A stretch of 64,000 nucleotides of DNA from Ilex aquifolium (GCA_951799425.1 OX637406.1:24856390-24920389), one strand, 5' to 3'; counted from the stretch's first letter, positions 35,151-47,279 are shown. Numbers and translations are program-made. Notes: a model not told the origin generated them from the sequence alone.

Positions 35151-35396
35151 TTGTGTTCTTGTTTGGCCGGCCAAGAGAGAGAGAAGAGAGAAAACCTTGA
35201 TCTTCAAGCTTTCTCCGTCGATTCCCGGAGTTCCGTCGCTCGGATTCCGTCGAGCCAAGAGCTAAAGTCGATCACATCGACGAGGGCTACGCAACCACAC
35301 CAAGAGCAAGGGATTTCACCGAAGATCCAAAGGAGGAGATTTGGGCAAAATCTAGTCTTGGGCTCGGGAAGTGTTCTTGAAGCTTCATTCGGGTGA
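35151..35396 (+). CDS. Short leader ORF in the LTR (uORF candidate, 81 codons)
   Basis: It lies between the predicted transcription start and the donor-like GTAGGG, and ends ...GSVLEASFG. The same frame appears in solo LTR A6 (30,226-30,489, minus) with matching TSTRAT/SSTRAT and GSVLEASFG segments, and an identical-length ORF is in the 3' LTR (42,612-42,857). In A1 and A2 the block is conserved but the frame ends differently. It may be conserved as leader RNA and not as protein. It has no known domain. Confidence 0.35.
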   Translation: MCSCLAGQEREKRENLDLQAFSVDSRSSVARIPSSQELKSITSTRATQPHQEQGISPKIQRRRFGQNLVLGSGSVLEASFG

Positions 35397-36750
35397 ATTA
35401 CGCTTCAAGAGGTAGGGTTCTCCCTACTTTGGTGTAATCTTTCCTTAGATGTTGGTAGTCTAAAGTTTTGTTATGTTATGCATATGATAGACCTTCCTAT
35501 ATAGGTTTATGGTTATAGAAATGGAAAGGTGAGCATATAAATGGTTTAATCTATTTTCTAGCTTGATTTTGGAGTATGAAGTTACATGTGATTTATTATG
35601 TAACTTAGTGAAATTAAGGCATGCTATGTGATTTATAAATTGTGCCTAGAAGGTGTTTGATAAAATGCCTTGCTTGAATGGAAATTGTTGTTTTGAGTGA
35701 ATTGAAATAACATGCTTAAGTTTAACTTGTGGAATCATATGCTATTGATATGATTGGATGTGTTTGTTGATATATGCATGTGTTGATATATTAACATTGA
35801 AATGAATATGGTATTTATATGCTTAGGATATAAATTTACCATGGACATGTTGAAATTGTGCATGAGTTGTTCTTGACATGTGGAACATCATGTGGTATGC
35901 AATGGGACATAGCATTGCATGTGCATGGAAGCATCTCATTACATGGGTGTGTGCATGGTTGATGTCAACACCACACTTGGTGATTGACGGTATGGCTTGG
36001 GAAAAGTTGGGTCGAAGACCTAGCTAAGCCGCTTGATTGCATGATAAATTGGGTCGGGATGAGCAAGAAGAGGCATGACGACCTCTCGGGTGAAAGACCC
36101 GGTGATTTGGAGGGTGCACTCCGTTGGTATGAGAGTCCATAAAGTGTACGGGTGTGGAAGACCATTGGTATTAGCCCATGAAAAAGTCCGATCCCAAGAA
36201 TGACCCTAGTTTTGAAAATGTCATTTGATGAAACATAAATGATGAAATGAAACACTTTGGCATTGCATCGTGTTGTAGGAGTCGGTGAGGACTCGGGTTG
36301 AAATGCATGAGGGAGTGACATCTCATTTCATGGCATGGTAGTATTGCATTCCAACTTAGGATGCATGTCCTTGTGAGAAATGATTGTTTGCAAATAAATG
36401 TTGCATGAGCATGAGCATCTAGGGGGAGAGTAGCCCTTGTAGGATTTACTCTACTGGGCGTTGGCTCACCCTATACGGGAAACATTTCAGGTGTGGGGTT
36501 TGCACCGGCGGATGGCTCACTTGGAGAGCATCAAGCATGAAGGAGGCCGGCTTGTGGCCTTAGTTCGAGTTTTTGTAAAACTTTTGTATAAATTCCATTT
36601 TGATGTGTAAATTATGGAATTAATTGTAATGGAACTTGTATAAGTTATGTATTATATGGAAAATCTCATTAAACATGTGTTGGATGAGTTTTGGGAGGTT
36701 TGGAATGGCTTGGAAATGAAAAATAGGTAAAAAGGGCAATTCTGGGCCAG

Positions 36751-36824
36751 GCGTACCAGAAGACGTAGCGTACCGGTACGGTAAGGTGCAGAGGGCGTAG
36801 TGTACCGGTACGCGTACTGGTACG
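36751..36824. repeat. Palindrome cassette, GCGTACCGGTACG type (5' LTR of young A)
   Basis: GCGTACCGGTACG, TGTACCGGTACG and CGTACTGGTACG with AGAGGGCGTAG spacers. The matching segment of the 3' LTR (44,211-44,272) is 12 bp shorter and has about five substitutions, while neighbouring LTR sequence is almost identical. Confidence 0.88.
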
Positions 36825-37115
36825 CTCTCCAAAATTCAGAATTTTTTTTCTATTTTATTTCTTTTGCCAAGTCTTTGGGCTATGCTTTCCTCCTTTCTAA
36901 TGTTACAAATGGATAATAAGGGGATACCAATGGTGGTATATTGGATCTCGGATAGGTCAACCAACCGAAAGAAATTGGACTTGTATTTTCTTTTATCCCG
37001 GTAAAGGGAATGTGGTGCCGCGGTATCGGGTTAAGCGACATCCACGGGTATTTCCGCGGGTTGACGGGTTGTCAACAGTTAATACAGGACCCCCGGAAAA
37101 TGGGGCGTCACAGCT

Positions 37116-37128
37116 TGGTATCAGAGCC
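37116..37128 (+). promoter_or_regulatory. Primer-binding site (initiator-Met tRNA)
   Basis: TGGTATCAGAGCC, starting 3 bp after the 5' LTR end, is the standard plant site complementary to the 3' end of initiator methionine tRNA, which primes minus-strand synthesis. Confidence 0.92.
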
Positions 37129-37465
37129 TAGGTATACGAATTACTTAGGGATTGATGGGCATTGGATCTAGACCATTGCATGCATTGTGCATTTCATCTT
37201 ATGTGTTTAAATGCTACATGTTATGTGCTATGTGCTATGTGGATAATATGCATTGTAGAATGTATATGGAAATGAACACACTAGGGTTAGGAAACATAAC
37301 CTTGGGAGTGGGAAAACAAATGAACGGGAGAGTTCATGGTATAAATGTCTACTAAGGAGAGGAATGTGCTTCCCTAGTGAGACTAGTAGGAAACTCTTTA
37401 TGTTTGAATGTTGATTCCTACTTTGGGATGCCTTGTAAAACTATATTGCTATTTGACTTATGTAG

Positions 37466-40400
37466 ATGGCATATAGAGGGCGAGGACGCCGAGGCGGTAG
37501 GTGGAATAACCAACCACCTCCGGCCTTTGATCACCAAGCCTTTGCAGAGGCTATTGGTGAGGCGGCGGCGACTATTGCACAGGCTAGTGCTACAGCCGCT
37601 ACCATTGCACAGACGGGTGCAAATATGGGACAAGGAGGCTCGAGTAACCTCCAGAAGTTCAAAGCCCATCATCCTCCGATTTTTCTGGGAGGGGCGGATC
37701 CAATGGTGGCCGATCGTTGGATTCGGCAAGTGGAGAAGATCTTGAGGGCTATGGAGATCACTTCCGATGCCACCAAGATAACTCTGGCAACTTTTCAGCT
37801 GGAGGGAGAGTCCCAGCTATGGTGGGATTGGGTGAAGGACTCCAAAAATTTGGAGGCCATGACTTGGGCAGAGTTCCGAGAGCTTTTTATGGGAAAGTAT
37901 TTTCCGGCAACTGCTCGACATGCAAAGGCCCGTGAGTTCTTAGATTTGAGACAGGGAACGATGACGGTGATGGAATACGTGGCCAAATTCATGGAGTTGG
38001 CCCGTTTTGTTGATGATTATGTGGCCTCAGACGTGGCCAAAGTACGTAAGTTTGAGGATGGCTTGAAGTTGTCCATTCGAGGCAAGATTGTGGGACTTCT
38101 CCTACAAGACCTTGATTCGATGGTCAAGACTGTAATGGCTATCGAGAGAGAGGTGGAGGACGCGCGTAACATCCGGGAAGCGGGTGTTAAGGACAAAAAG
38201 AAGGAGGGTCAATCCTTTTTTTCTGGTGCGGGAAAGAAGCAAAGGACTTCAGTTCCGCAAGGATCTCAAGGGCAGAGTCGCGGCTATCAAGGCCAAGGCC
38301 AGGGTAGATTCTCCCAAGACGGGGGAAACTTCAGGACCGCCTTCCAGACGGGCCAGAAGACTTGCTATTTTTGCCACCAGCCGAGTCACATAAAGAAGGA
38401 GTGTCCTCAACGGCAGGGATCCCAGAGCTATGGGACATCCCAATCCCAGTCTTCTGTGGGACAGCCGCAGACACAGTTTGTTCCTCCTTACCCCACCATG
38501 GGTCAAAGGAGCCAGTACCAGTCACAGGGTGCTGCACCAGCGCCTACTACTTTTCGAGCGGGAACTCCGCAAGCAGGCCAGATGGGCCAGGGCATGGGTA
38601 GAGGACGAGGCCAGGGTTCACAGGCCGGGACTTCAGGGACCCAGGGGCGTGTCTACGCCATTATGCCACAGACTGAGCCGGCAGATCAGTTGGTGATACA
38701 GGGTACATTTCTACTCTCTCGGTTATGGGCAAGAGTACTGTTTGATTCTGGTGCATCTCATTCTTTTATTTCTGCATCTTGTGTGAAAGACTTGGGTTTA
38801 GGAGTTGAGACCTTAGAAGAACCATTGCATGTGAGTTCTCCCCTGGGAGCTAGGGTGAGAATTGATCAGATATGTCGGGGTTGTGAGCTGGAAATCTCAG
38901 GGATTCTACTCACCGTGGACCTTCGGGTCATGGACATGTCGGAGTTCGATGTAATCCTGGGAATGGATTGGTTGGCGGCACACCAAGTCATCATTGATTG
39001 TGACCGGAAGCGGGTTACTGCTTACACGCCGGATGGGGTTTGTTTCATGTTTCAGGGGGATAAGCACGATGCTTTTCCTCAAGCCGTGTACGATTCTAGA
39101 TGGCACGGACAGTTGATGGGTTGGCTAGCAAGCCTTACCCTGGAGGACGAGGCGAGACAGGAGTTTGGTCTACCTCGGGTTGTGTGTGATTATGAGGATG
39201 TTTTTTCGGATGAACTACCGGGATTACCTCCACATAGGGATGTAGATTTCACTATAGAGTTGCATCCTGGTACATCGCCCATTTCTATGACTCCACATAG
39301 GATGGCGCCTGCTGAGTTGCAAGAACTCAAGGTCCAATTGCAGGAATTGTTGGACCGGGGTTTCATTAGACCAAGTACCTCACCTTGGGGCGCTCCGGTG
39401 TTATTTGCAAAGAAGAAGGACAAAACCCTTCGACTATGCATAGACTACCGGCAGTTGAATAGGGTTACTATCAAGAATAGGTACCCTTTGCCGAGGATTG
39501 ATGACTTGTTTGATCAGCTGAGGGGGGCGCGGGTCTACTCCAAGATAGATCTCTGCACCGGTTACCATCAGTTGAGAGTTAGGGAGACAGATATCCCTAA
39601 GACGGCGTTTCGGACGCGATATGGGCATTTCGAGTTCACTGTCATGCCTTTCGGATTGACGAACGCCCCAGCGGCATTTATGGATCTCATGCATAGGGTG
39701 TTCCAACCCTACCTTGATCAGTTCGTCGTGGTTTTTGTTGATAACATCTTGATCTATTCCAAGTCTGAGGACGAGCATGAGGGTCACTTGAGGGTCGTTC
39801 TTCAGATCTTGAGAGACCACCAATTGTATGCCAAGTTCAGCAAGTGTGAATTTTGGCTTACTGAGGTGAAATTTTTGGGACATGTGGTGTCGGCTTCGGG
39901 TGTATCCGTAGACCCGGAGAAGGTTGAGTCAGTCATGAATTGGGAGAGGCCGAAGTCAGTCTTCGAGATACGTAGTTTCTTGGTATTGGCGGGGTATTAC
40001 AGGAGGTTCATTGAGGACTTCTCCCGACTAGCTTCACCTATGACTAGGTTGACCCGGAAAGAGGTTAAGTTTGAGTGGAATGATTCTTGCGAGAAGGCAT
40101 TCCAGGAGTTGAAGAGGAGGCTTACTTCAGCTCCTATACTGATAGTCCCAGAAAGGGGACAGAGGTACACAGTGTATTGTGATGCCTCTAAGGACGGACT
40201 TGGATGCGTCTTGATGCAGTCCGGGAGAGTGGTAGCTTATGGTTCTCGGCAGTTAAAGAACCACGAGCAGAGTTACCCTACACATGACATGGAGTTGGCA
40301 GCCATTGTCTTTGCCTTGAAGGCTTGGCGCCACTACTTATACGGTGAGCAGTTTGAGGTGTTTTCAGACCATAAAAGTCTGAAGTACATCTTTACACAGC

Positions 40401-40909
40401 GGGACCTCAATATGAGGCAACGCAGGTGGATGGAGTTTCTGGAGGACTATGACTTCACGTTGCATTACCATCCCGATAAGGCAAATGTGGTAGCTGACGC
40501 ACTCAGCCGGAAGTCACGGGGAGTCTTAGCTAGTGTGGCTTCCCGAGAGTGGCTGATGCTCGAGACTGTGGGACAGTTTGGACTATGTTACACGGGACAG
40601 ACTCAGGGTACTTTGGGAAGTTTGGTGGCTACGCCTTCCCTACTGAGCAGGGTTGTTGAGTCCCAGAGTCAGGACACGGAGCTATTGTCCATTCGGGACC
40701 GTGTACAGGCTGGTACAAGTGACGAAGGCTGGACCATTCACTTGGATGGTAGTCTTCGGTATCGAGGAAGGGTTGTGGTTCCTCAGTTGGCGGATCTGAG
40801 AGAGGAGATCCTTAGGGAGTTTCATTGCTCTCGTTTTGCGGTTCATCCAGGGGGCACGAAGATGTATCATGATCTTCGTCGCCAGTATTATTGGAATGGG
40901 ATGAAGTGA
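37466..40909 (+). CDS. gag-pol: Gag-Pol polyprotein of young A, up to an in-frame UGA
   Basis: 1147 codons from the ATG directly after an acceptor-like TTATGTAG. Order: Gag (retrotransposon gag domain, residues about 75-230); zinc knuckle C300-C303-H308-C313; basic Gln/Gly-rich linker; aspartic protease with DSGASHSF at 427-434; RT from about 640 with KID at 693-695 and the active-site box FVDN at 757-760; RNase H with acidic residues in CDAS, DMELAA, SDHKSL and VADALS (about 906-1014); and the HH half of the integrase zinc-binding module near the end. Gag packages RNA, protease matures the proteins, and RT/RNase H copies it. The box normally ends DD, and Asp-to-Asn here (AAC at 39,743-39,745) should abolish RT activity. 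UGA at 40,907 stops translation. Confidence 0.95.
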   Translation: MAYRGRGRRGGRWNNQPPPAFDHQAFAEAIGEAAATIAQASATAATIAQTGANMGQGGSSNLQKFKAHHPPIFLGGADPMVADRWIRQVEKILRAMEITSDATKITLATFQLEGESQLWWDWVKDSKNLEAMTWAEFRELFMGKYFPATARHAKAREFLDLRQGTMTVMEYVAKFMELARFVDDYVASDVAKVRKFEDGLKLSIRGKIVGLLLQDLDSMVKTVMAIEREVEDARNIREAGVKDKKKEGQSFFSGAGKKQRTSVPQGSQGQSRGYQGQGQGRFSQDGGNFRTAFQTGQKTCYFCHQPSHIKKECPQRQGSQSYGTSQSQSSVGQPQTQFVPPYPTMGQRSQYQSQGAAPAPTTFRAGTPQAGQMGQGMGRGRGQGSQAGTSGTQGRVYAIMPQTEPADQLVIQGTFLLSRLWARVLFDSGASHSFISASCVKDLGLGVETLEEPLHVSSPLGARVRIDQICRGCELEISGILLTVDLRVMDMSEFDVILGMDWLAAHQVIIDCDRKRVTAYTPDGVCFMFQGDKHDAFPQAVYDSRWHGQLMGWLASLTLEDEARQEFGLPRVVCDYEDVFSDELPGLPPHRDVDFTIELHPGTSPISMTPHRMAPAELQELKVQLQELLDRGFIRPSTSPWGAPVLFAKKKDKTLRLCIDYRQLNRVTIKNRYPLPRIDDLFDQLRGARVYSKIDLCTGYHQLRVRETDIPKTAFRTRYGHFEFTVMPFGLTNAPAAFMDLMHRVFQPYLDQFVVVFVDNILIYSKSEDEHEGHLRVVLQILRDHQLYAKFSKCEFWLTEVKFLGHVVSASGVSVDPEKVESVMNWERPKSVFEIRSFLVLAGYYRRFIEDFSRLASPMTRLTRKEVKFEWNDSCEKAFQELKRRLTSAPILIVPERGQRYTVYCDASKDGLGCVLMQSGRVVAYGSRQLKNHEQSYPTHDMELAAIVFALKAWRHYLYGEQFEVFSDHKSLKYIFTQRDLNMRQRRWMEFLEDYDFTLHYHPDKANVVADALSRKSRGVLASVASREWLMLETVGQFGLCYTGQTQGTLGSLVATPSLLSRVVESQSQDTELLSIRDRVQAGTSDEGWTIHLDGSLRYRGRVVVPQLADLREEILREFHCSRFAVHPGGTKMYHDLRRQYYWNGMK

Positions 40910-42088
40910 CAGGTTGGCGAATTTGTTAGTAGATGTCTCACGTGTCAGCAAGTAAAGGCTGAACACCAGAGACCAGCAGGGTTACTCCAGCCATTGGAGG
41001 TAGCTGAGTGGAAGTGGGAACATATCACGATGGATTTTGTGACTCACTTGCCACGGACATCGCGGGGACATGACGCGGTATGGGTGGTTGTGGACCGGCT
41101 TACGAAATCGGCACACTTTTTGGCTGTGCGGATGACCTTCACACTGGAGGAATTCTGCAGGTTATATATACGGGAGATTGTCCGGTTGCATGGGGTACCC
41201 GTGTCTATAGTATCGGATCGGGATCCCAGGTTTACGGCTCATTTTTGGGAGAGTTTCCAACGAGCCATGGGGACACAGCTGATGATGAGCACTGCTTTTC
41301 ATCCCCAGACGGATGGTCAGTCTGAGAGGACCATCCAGACCTTAGAGGACATGCTACGGGCATGTGTCCTAGATCTCAAGGGTAGCTGGGAAGATCACTT
41401 ACCCTTGGTGGAGTTCGCCTATAACAATAGTTATCAAGCGAGCATACAGATGGCACCCTATGAGGCACTATATGGGAGGCCATGTCGATCTCCAGTTTGT
41501 TGGACAGAGGTTGGGGAGAGACCTGCTACGGGTCCAGATTTGGTTAGAGACACCTCAGAGAAGGTGGACTTGATACGGCAGCGTCTTCTCACGGCTCAGA
41601 GCCGGCAGAAGAGCTACGCCGACAGACGTCGGCGACCTCTAGAGTTTGAGGTGGGAAATCATGTCTTCTTGAAGATTATGCCTAAAAGAGGAGTGGTCCG
41701 GTTTGGTAAGCGGGGAAAACTGTCGCCGAGATACATCGGGCCCTTTGAGGTACTTGAGAGGGTGGGTACAGTTGCTTATCGGTTGGCGTTACCGCCAGAT
41801 TTATCGAGCGTTCACGCGGTGTTCTATGTCTCTATGCTCCGGAAATACACCCCAGATCCGACTCATGTGGTGGATTGGGGCGAGCTTGTTGTTGATGCGG
41901 ATGGGACCTTCGAGGAGGGACCGGTGCGTATCATGGATAACCGGGATCAGGTTTTGCGAGGCAAGACCGTGAGGCTAGTGAAGGTGCTGTGGCAGCACCG
42001 GGGAGTGGAAGAGGCGACATGGGAGCGCGAGGACACCGTACGTGCCAATTATCCTTTCCTGTTTGAGGATAGGGGTACGTTTTTATAG
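40910..42088 (+). pseudogene. pol: Integrase and chromodomain of young A, downstream of the UGA
   Basis: The frame continues unchanged after the UGA at 40,907, with the CC half of the zinc-binding module (RCLTCQQ). The core follows. In the 364-codon piece from 40,994 the catalytic residues are D14 (MDF), D75 (VSDRD) and E111 (QSER), with the usual 35-residue D-E spacing. The C-terminus has KRGKLSPRYIGPFEVL and ends in a chromodomain-like segment (VKVLWQHRGVEEATWERED), which in chromoviruses directs integration to marked chromatin. Only the single UGA separates it from gag-pol. Without readthrough no integrase is made. Confidence 0.93.
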
Positions 42089-42167
42089 TCAATTACTATT
42101 ACATGACTGTAGCATGTGCATGAGACTGCATGTATGTGTGTGTGAATTTCAGGGACGAAATTCTTTT

Positions 42168-42180
42168 AAGGGGGGAAGAA
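42168..42180 (+). promoter_or_regulatory. Polypurine tract of young A
   Basis: AAGGGGGGAAGAA directly abuts the 3' LTR start. It is the plus-strand primer site after RNase H cleavage. Confidence 0.9.
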
Positions 42181-44561
42181 TGTAAAACCCAGGAAATTAA
42201 ACTTTTTCCAAAAAAGGGCAAAATAGTAATTTGCCACTATAATGCGTATTTAAAATACTCATGTTCTAGACCTCGGATGAGTAAACGGAGTTCGCCGTTG
42301 GATTCGTATCGCGGAAACGAGTCACCTTGTCAAATTTCGTCGAATTCCGAAATAGTCGGATTTTGCACGTCGTTCGAGGCGACTGCGTGGCGATTTACCT
42401 TACGAACGTCCCCATAAATAAATATTATAAAATTTCCTTAAAATGAAGTTAAAGTTCAAATAAAATTAATTTGAACTTAAACCGGGATCAAATAAATCGT
42501 TTCGGGACTAAATCGGACCCGATTAAGCGAGGGACACGTGGCGCAACGTGGGCCGAGTATTTAAAACTATAAATAGGGGTAAATATCTAGAAAATCAGAT
42601 TTTTTCTTCCCTTGTGTTCTTGTTTGGCCGGCCAAGAGAGAGAGAAGAGAGAAAACCTTGATCTTCAAGCTTTCTCCGTCGATTCCCGGAGTTCCGTCGC
42701 TCGGATTCCGTCGAGCCAAGAGCTAAAGTCGATCACATCGACGAGGGCTACGCAACCACACCAAGAGCAAGGGATTTCACCGAAGATCCAAAGGAGGAGA
42801 TTTGGGCGAAATCTAGTCTTGGGCTCGGGAAGTGTTCTTGAAGCTTCATTCGGGTGAATTACGCTTCAAGAGATAGGGTTCTCCCTACTTTGGTGTAATC
42901 TTTCCTTAGATGTTGGTAGTCTAAAGTTTTGTTATGTTATGCATATGATAGACCTTCCTATATAGGTTTATGGTTATAGAAATGGAAAGGTGAGCATATA
43001 AATGGTTTAATCTATTTTCTAGCTTGATTTTGGAGTATGAAGTTACATGTGATTTATTATGTAACTTAGTGAAATTAAGGCATGCTATGTGATTTATAAA
43101 TTGTGCCTAGAAGGTGTTTGATAAAATGCCTTGCTTGAATGGAAATTGTTGTTTTGAGTGAATTGAAATAACATGCTTAAGTTTAACTTGTGGAATCATA
43201 TGCTATTGATATGATTGGATGTGTTTGTTGATATATGCATGTGTTGATATATTAACATTGAAATGAATATGGTATTTATATGCTTAGGATATAAATTTAC
43301 CATGGACATGTTGAAATTGTGCATGAGTTGTTCTTGACATGTGGAACATCATGTGGTATGCAATGGGACATAGCATTGCATGTGCATGGAAGCATCTCAT
43401 TACATGGGTGTGTGCATGGTTGATGTCAACACCACACTTGGTGATTGACGGTATGGCTTGGGAAAAGTTGGGTCGAAGACCTAGCTAAGCCGCTTGATTG
43501 CATGATAAATTGGGTCGGGATGAGCAAGAAGAGGCATGACGACCTCTCGGGTGAAAGACCCGGTGATTTGGAGGGTGCACTCCGTTGGTATGAGAGTCCA
43601 TAAAGTGTACGGGTGTGGAAGACCATTGGTATTAGCCCATGAAAAAGTCCGATCCCAAGAATGACCCTAGTTTTGAAAATGTCATTTGATGAAACATAAA
43701 TGATGAAATGAAACACTTTGGCATTGCATCGTGTTGTAGGAGTCGGTGAGGACTCGGGTTGAAATGCATGAGGGAGTGACATCTCATTTCATGGCATGGT
43801 AGTATTGCATTCCAACTTAGGATGCATGTCCTTGTGAGAAATGATTGTTTGCAAATAAATGTTGCATGAGCATGAGCATCTAGGGGGAGAGTAGCCCTTG
43901 TAGGATTTACTCTACTGGGCGTTGGCTCACCCTATACGGGAAACATTTCAGGTGTGGGGTTTGCACCGGCGGATGGCTCACTTGGAGAGCATCAAGCATG
44001 AAGGGGGCCGGCTTGTGGCCTTAGTTCAAGTTTTTGTAAAACTTTTGTATAAATTCCATTTTGATGTGTAAATTATGGAATTAATTGTAATGGAACTTGT
44101 ATAAGTTATGTATTATATGGAAAATCTCATTAAACATGTGTTGGATGAGTTTTGGGAGGTTTGGAATGGCTTGGAAATGAAAAATAGGTAAAAAGGTCAA
44201 TTCTGGGCCAGGCGTACCAGAAGGCGTAGCATACCGATACGGTAAGGTCCAGAGGGCGTAGCGTACCGGTACGCTCTCCAAAATTCAGAATTTTTTTTTT
44301 ATTTTATTTCTTTTGCCAAGTCTTTGGGCTATGTTTTCCTCCTTTCTAATGTTACAAATGGATAATAAGGGGATACCAATGGTGGTATATTGGATCTCGG
44401 ATAGGTCAACCAACCGAAAGAAATTGGACTTGTATTTTCTTTTATCCCGGTAAAGGGAACGTGGTGCCGCGGTATCGGGTTAAGCGACATCCACGGGTAT
44501 TTCCGCGGGTTGACGGGTTGTCAACGGTTAATACAAGACCCCCGGAAAATGGGGCGTCACA
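42181..44561 (+). mobile_element. 3' LTR of the young A element
   Basis: 2381 bp, over 99 per cent identical to the 5' LTR by eye. Differences include loss of 12 bp in the palindrome cassette and a change of the donor-like motif from GAGGTAGGG to GAGATAGGG near 42,872. Confidence 0.95.
44211..44272. repeat. Palindrome cassette, 3' LTR of young A
   Basis: A decayed version of the 5' cassette, with GCATACCGATACGG in place of GCGTACCGGTACGG and one intact GCGTACCGGTACGC. Confidence 0.85.
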
Positions 44562-44566
44562 AAGTC

Positions 44567-47263
44567 ACCATCTTTGAAATCTAACAATACTTTCAATTCA
44601 CAACTACACCACATAAATCAATATTCTAGGATCAACTCTTAGATTGTACATCCATTTGCAATTCCTCATGATACTTTTTACCTTCACCGTTGTAGTCATT
44701 ATTCAAATAGTTCACTGCGCACTCTGATATAAATTATAATCCACCAATTCACAAATCAAAACTAGCCACAAGATAAGAATTTCCATTGGTTTAAAAGTTT
44801 TGAGAAGATATGTCAAATTCCACCAAAGTGTACAACTGAAATCTAACCACATTTATCCTCCAATTATAGCTTCTAAAATTTGTACACTAACGATCCATCT
44901 AATCCATTCAAAGGGAATTTTAGTAATTAACTAACTATAATACTTAGTCTAAGTGTCAAGTTATCTCTCCAAGATATTTGTTCTCAGTCCCCAATCTTGA
45001 GCTCAAATCAATAAGCCTTACAATCCCCTTCATAACTCATTTGTATCCGGATTCATACTTTTAGATCAATCTTAATATCTCTACATGTTCACCAACTCGA
45101 TTAAGGTCAATTATTTTCTATCTCCCAAGTATTCATTCTCAATCTCTAAACTTTAGCTAGAACTAATAACCATGTAATCAATTCTTAGTCGCTTTTCATT
45201 AACATCGCAACTCTTTTCACGATACCTATGCTTTCGAATTCCTATGATACAATCCATTACAATATATATCTTGTAATATGCCAAAATGTGAAGATAGATT
45301 GTCAAGGATCCCAAAATATCTCTCAATTCCCTATCACCAGACTTCTTATGATATAGTCAAAACTAAAACAAGACTCTCAATGATTAAACCAATGTTCCTT
45401 AATTTACCCACATTAGTGATCATAGTCTTAATCATTATTCATAATCCTCAAGATAATAATGATCTGCTAATTACTAGGATAACCATAGTCATTTATCCCA
45501 AAAATTACATAAGGTTTCTACATCCATGTCAAAGTCAATCTGCATCGGTATCATCATTGATTCTTCAAATTACATTTTTTCAATTATCACCACTAATCGT
45601 AAAGTTCGAATCTTCAATACTCATGCCAACAATCCTCAAGTATAAATAATCAAACCTATTTTAATAGTGTACTAAAAGAGACAGGAAAAAGAACTTCATA
45701 TTCCCCCAACACACAACTTCAATAACATTAAAAGATCTCACTTATCAATAGAAGTTAACACCAAACATTGAAACCATCCTTATTTCAATAATTGTCTGCT
45801 ATATATGACCATATATATTGTCAGGCTTCCTAAATTTCCGTTTTACATGTATATAAGTTCGTTTCCATGACTTGACCTCAAATTTCCAATCAAAATTTGT
45901 AAATACAAATTAATTATTAACTCCACACTCAACCAAGAGATTCTCGATTGTTAATACTTTAGAGAGTCTAAGAGTAGTCAACTAAGCCCTCAAGGAAATA
46001 AGATAACTAAGTATAACGTTCTCAATGAGTATCCTATGCATGACCCTTCTAAACCTTCAAATTAATTTAATCAACTCTACATAATATTTTCAAACCAATA
46101 TTGGTAACCTTAAGTATGCAGTTCTAAAACAACCTCCTATCCATTTAAGACCTATAACCACAATTCCAATCATTATTCCAAAAATAGACCCCCATTCGAT
46201 GTTTCTTCTCCATATTCCTTCAATTGATCATATTTGAGAATTATAATATCTCATAGCATCGTACTCACCCTAGAGGAAAACATAACACTCATGTGGTTCA
46301 CATCGTAAAACCAAAACTACAGTCATTCATTAATTTATATGACTTTTTAAGTAACACACCTAACTTTCCATAACCTTATTATTCAAAACTTAGTCCATCT
46401 TAAAAACATCTAAATTGACCTTACCTCCACATATCCAAATTAGGTTATCACATCTCCTTGGCTTTCAAAAATATAAGCAACACTAATAGTAGAATAGAAT
46501 ATTTAGAGTCGACAAAGCACCAAATCATATTCACATTTTTATATTGTTATCCATCAAAATACTTTAGTCAACATGGGTGTGTGTCTAAATCAAATCCTAA
46601 ATAGTGTGGAATCTTGTTTAAGGATAAGTCCTTCAGAGTCTAAGAAGGAAAGCACGACACTTTGCTATACAATGAATACCACGGTGCAGATTTTCAATCA
46701 ACTTCGGAGAATAAACTGATTTAACTCAAGTATTTCTAGCATGTGTGACTTATATGGTTGGAAAGATATACGAGTTAGGCTTCTAACAAAAAAAATGGTG
46801 CACAATTTGGACTTTCCAACTAAGAGTTATGATCAAATTGGTGAAAGGTAGTCTGCTTGACTGATGGTTCTGCTATATTTGTCTAACTCAAGTTTGGGTG
46901 TCTTTTGTCACAAATTCTATCTCATACCCATCTCCAATATATATAATATGACTTGCATAAAGATCCATGCCTAGCATCATTTACAAACCAAAAGCCAAAT
47001 TACCATCCGTCTCCTAGAATAGTCCAAAACGACATGATATGAAACTAGAATATCCATCCCAAAATTTTCGTCAACTCCTCAAAGCTAGATAATCCATGAA
47101 TTCGAATAAATAATTAATCCCTAACCTAACTAAACAACAAATCACACTTATCTTCTAAACATATAACTTTAAACAAATCAAACCTAAAGTTTCTTCACCC
47201 TAAACTAATACTCCAGTGATAGTCCAACAAAAACAGCTCTCCCATGTAAGACATAATTCCTAA
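44567..47263 (-). other. Interior of the B element, 5' portion
   Basis: About 2.7 kb of AT-rich DNA between the PBS and the A insertion. The longest open stretch (45,278-45,649, plus strand, opposite to the element) has no recognisable domain and looks like chance. I see no gag, protease, RT or integrase motif on either strand. Confidence 0.7.
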
Positions 47264-47275
47264 GCTCTGATACCA
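47264..47275 (-). promoter_or_regulatory. Primer-binding site of the B element
   Basis: Minus strand TGGTATCAGAGC, 4 bp from the 5' LTR end, the same initiator-Met priming as family A. Confidence 0.88.
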
Positions 47276-47279
47276 AACC

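Larger units (their letters stand above)
34718..37112 (+). mobile_element. 5' LTR of the young A element
   Basis: 2395 bp. It contains the TATA box at 35,107, a conserved leader block with a short ORF (35,151-35,396), a donor-like AGAG/GTAGGG at 35,408-35,417 and a palindrome cassette at 36,751-36,824. The conserved motif GGCTCACCC followed by ACATTTCAGGTG at about 36,460-36,495 recurs in all A LTRs. Confidence 0.95.
34718..44561 (+). mobile_element. Near-intact Tekay-like chromovirus (young A element)
   Basis: Two LTRs (34,718-37,112 and 42,181-44,561) enclose a primer-binding site, one gag-pol frame and a PPT. They begin TGTAAAACCC and end GGGGCGTCACA. The flanks are AATTC (34,713-34,717) and AAGTC (44,562-44,566), a 4/5 match. 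By eye the LTRs differ at about 18 substitutions and four indels over 2.38 kb, so this is a recent insertion. The C-terminal chromodomain-like segment, long LTRs and initiator-Met priming point to the Tekay (Del) clade. It is inserted in the B interior. One stop and one active-site change make it defective. Confidence 0.95.

Noticed and set aside
35965..36321. 118-codon minus ORF, repeated at 43,426-43,782
   Set aside because: It is present in both LTRs only because they are duplicates. It is antisense to the element and shows no conservation in the other A LTRs.
37418..39883. Minus-strand ORFs opposite gag-pol
   Set aside because: Shadows of the real plus-strand coding frame.
45278..45649. 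123-codon plus-strand ORF in the interior of the B element
   Set aside because: It runs opposite to the element, has low-complexity Ile/Leu/Asn-rich composition and no domain, and the surrounding DNA is AT-rich non-coding.
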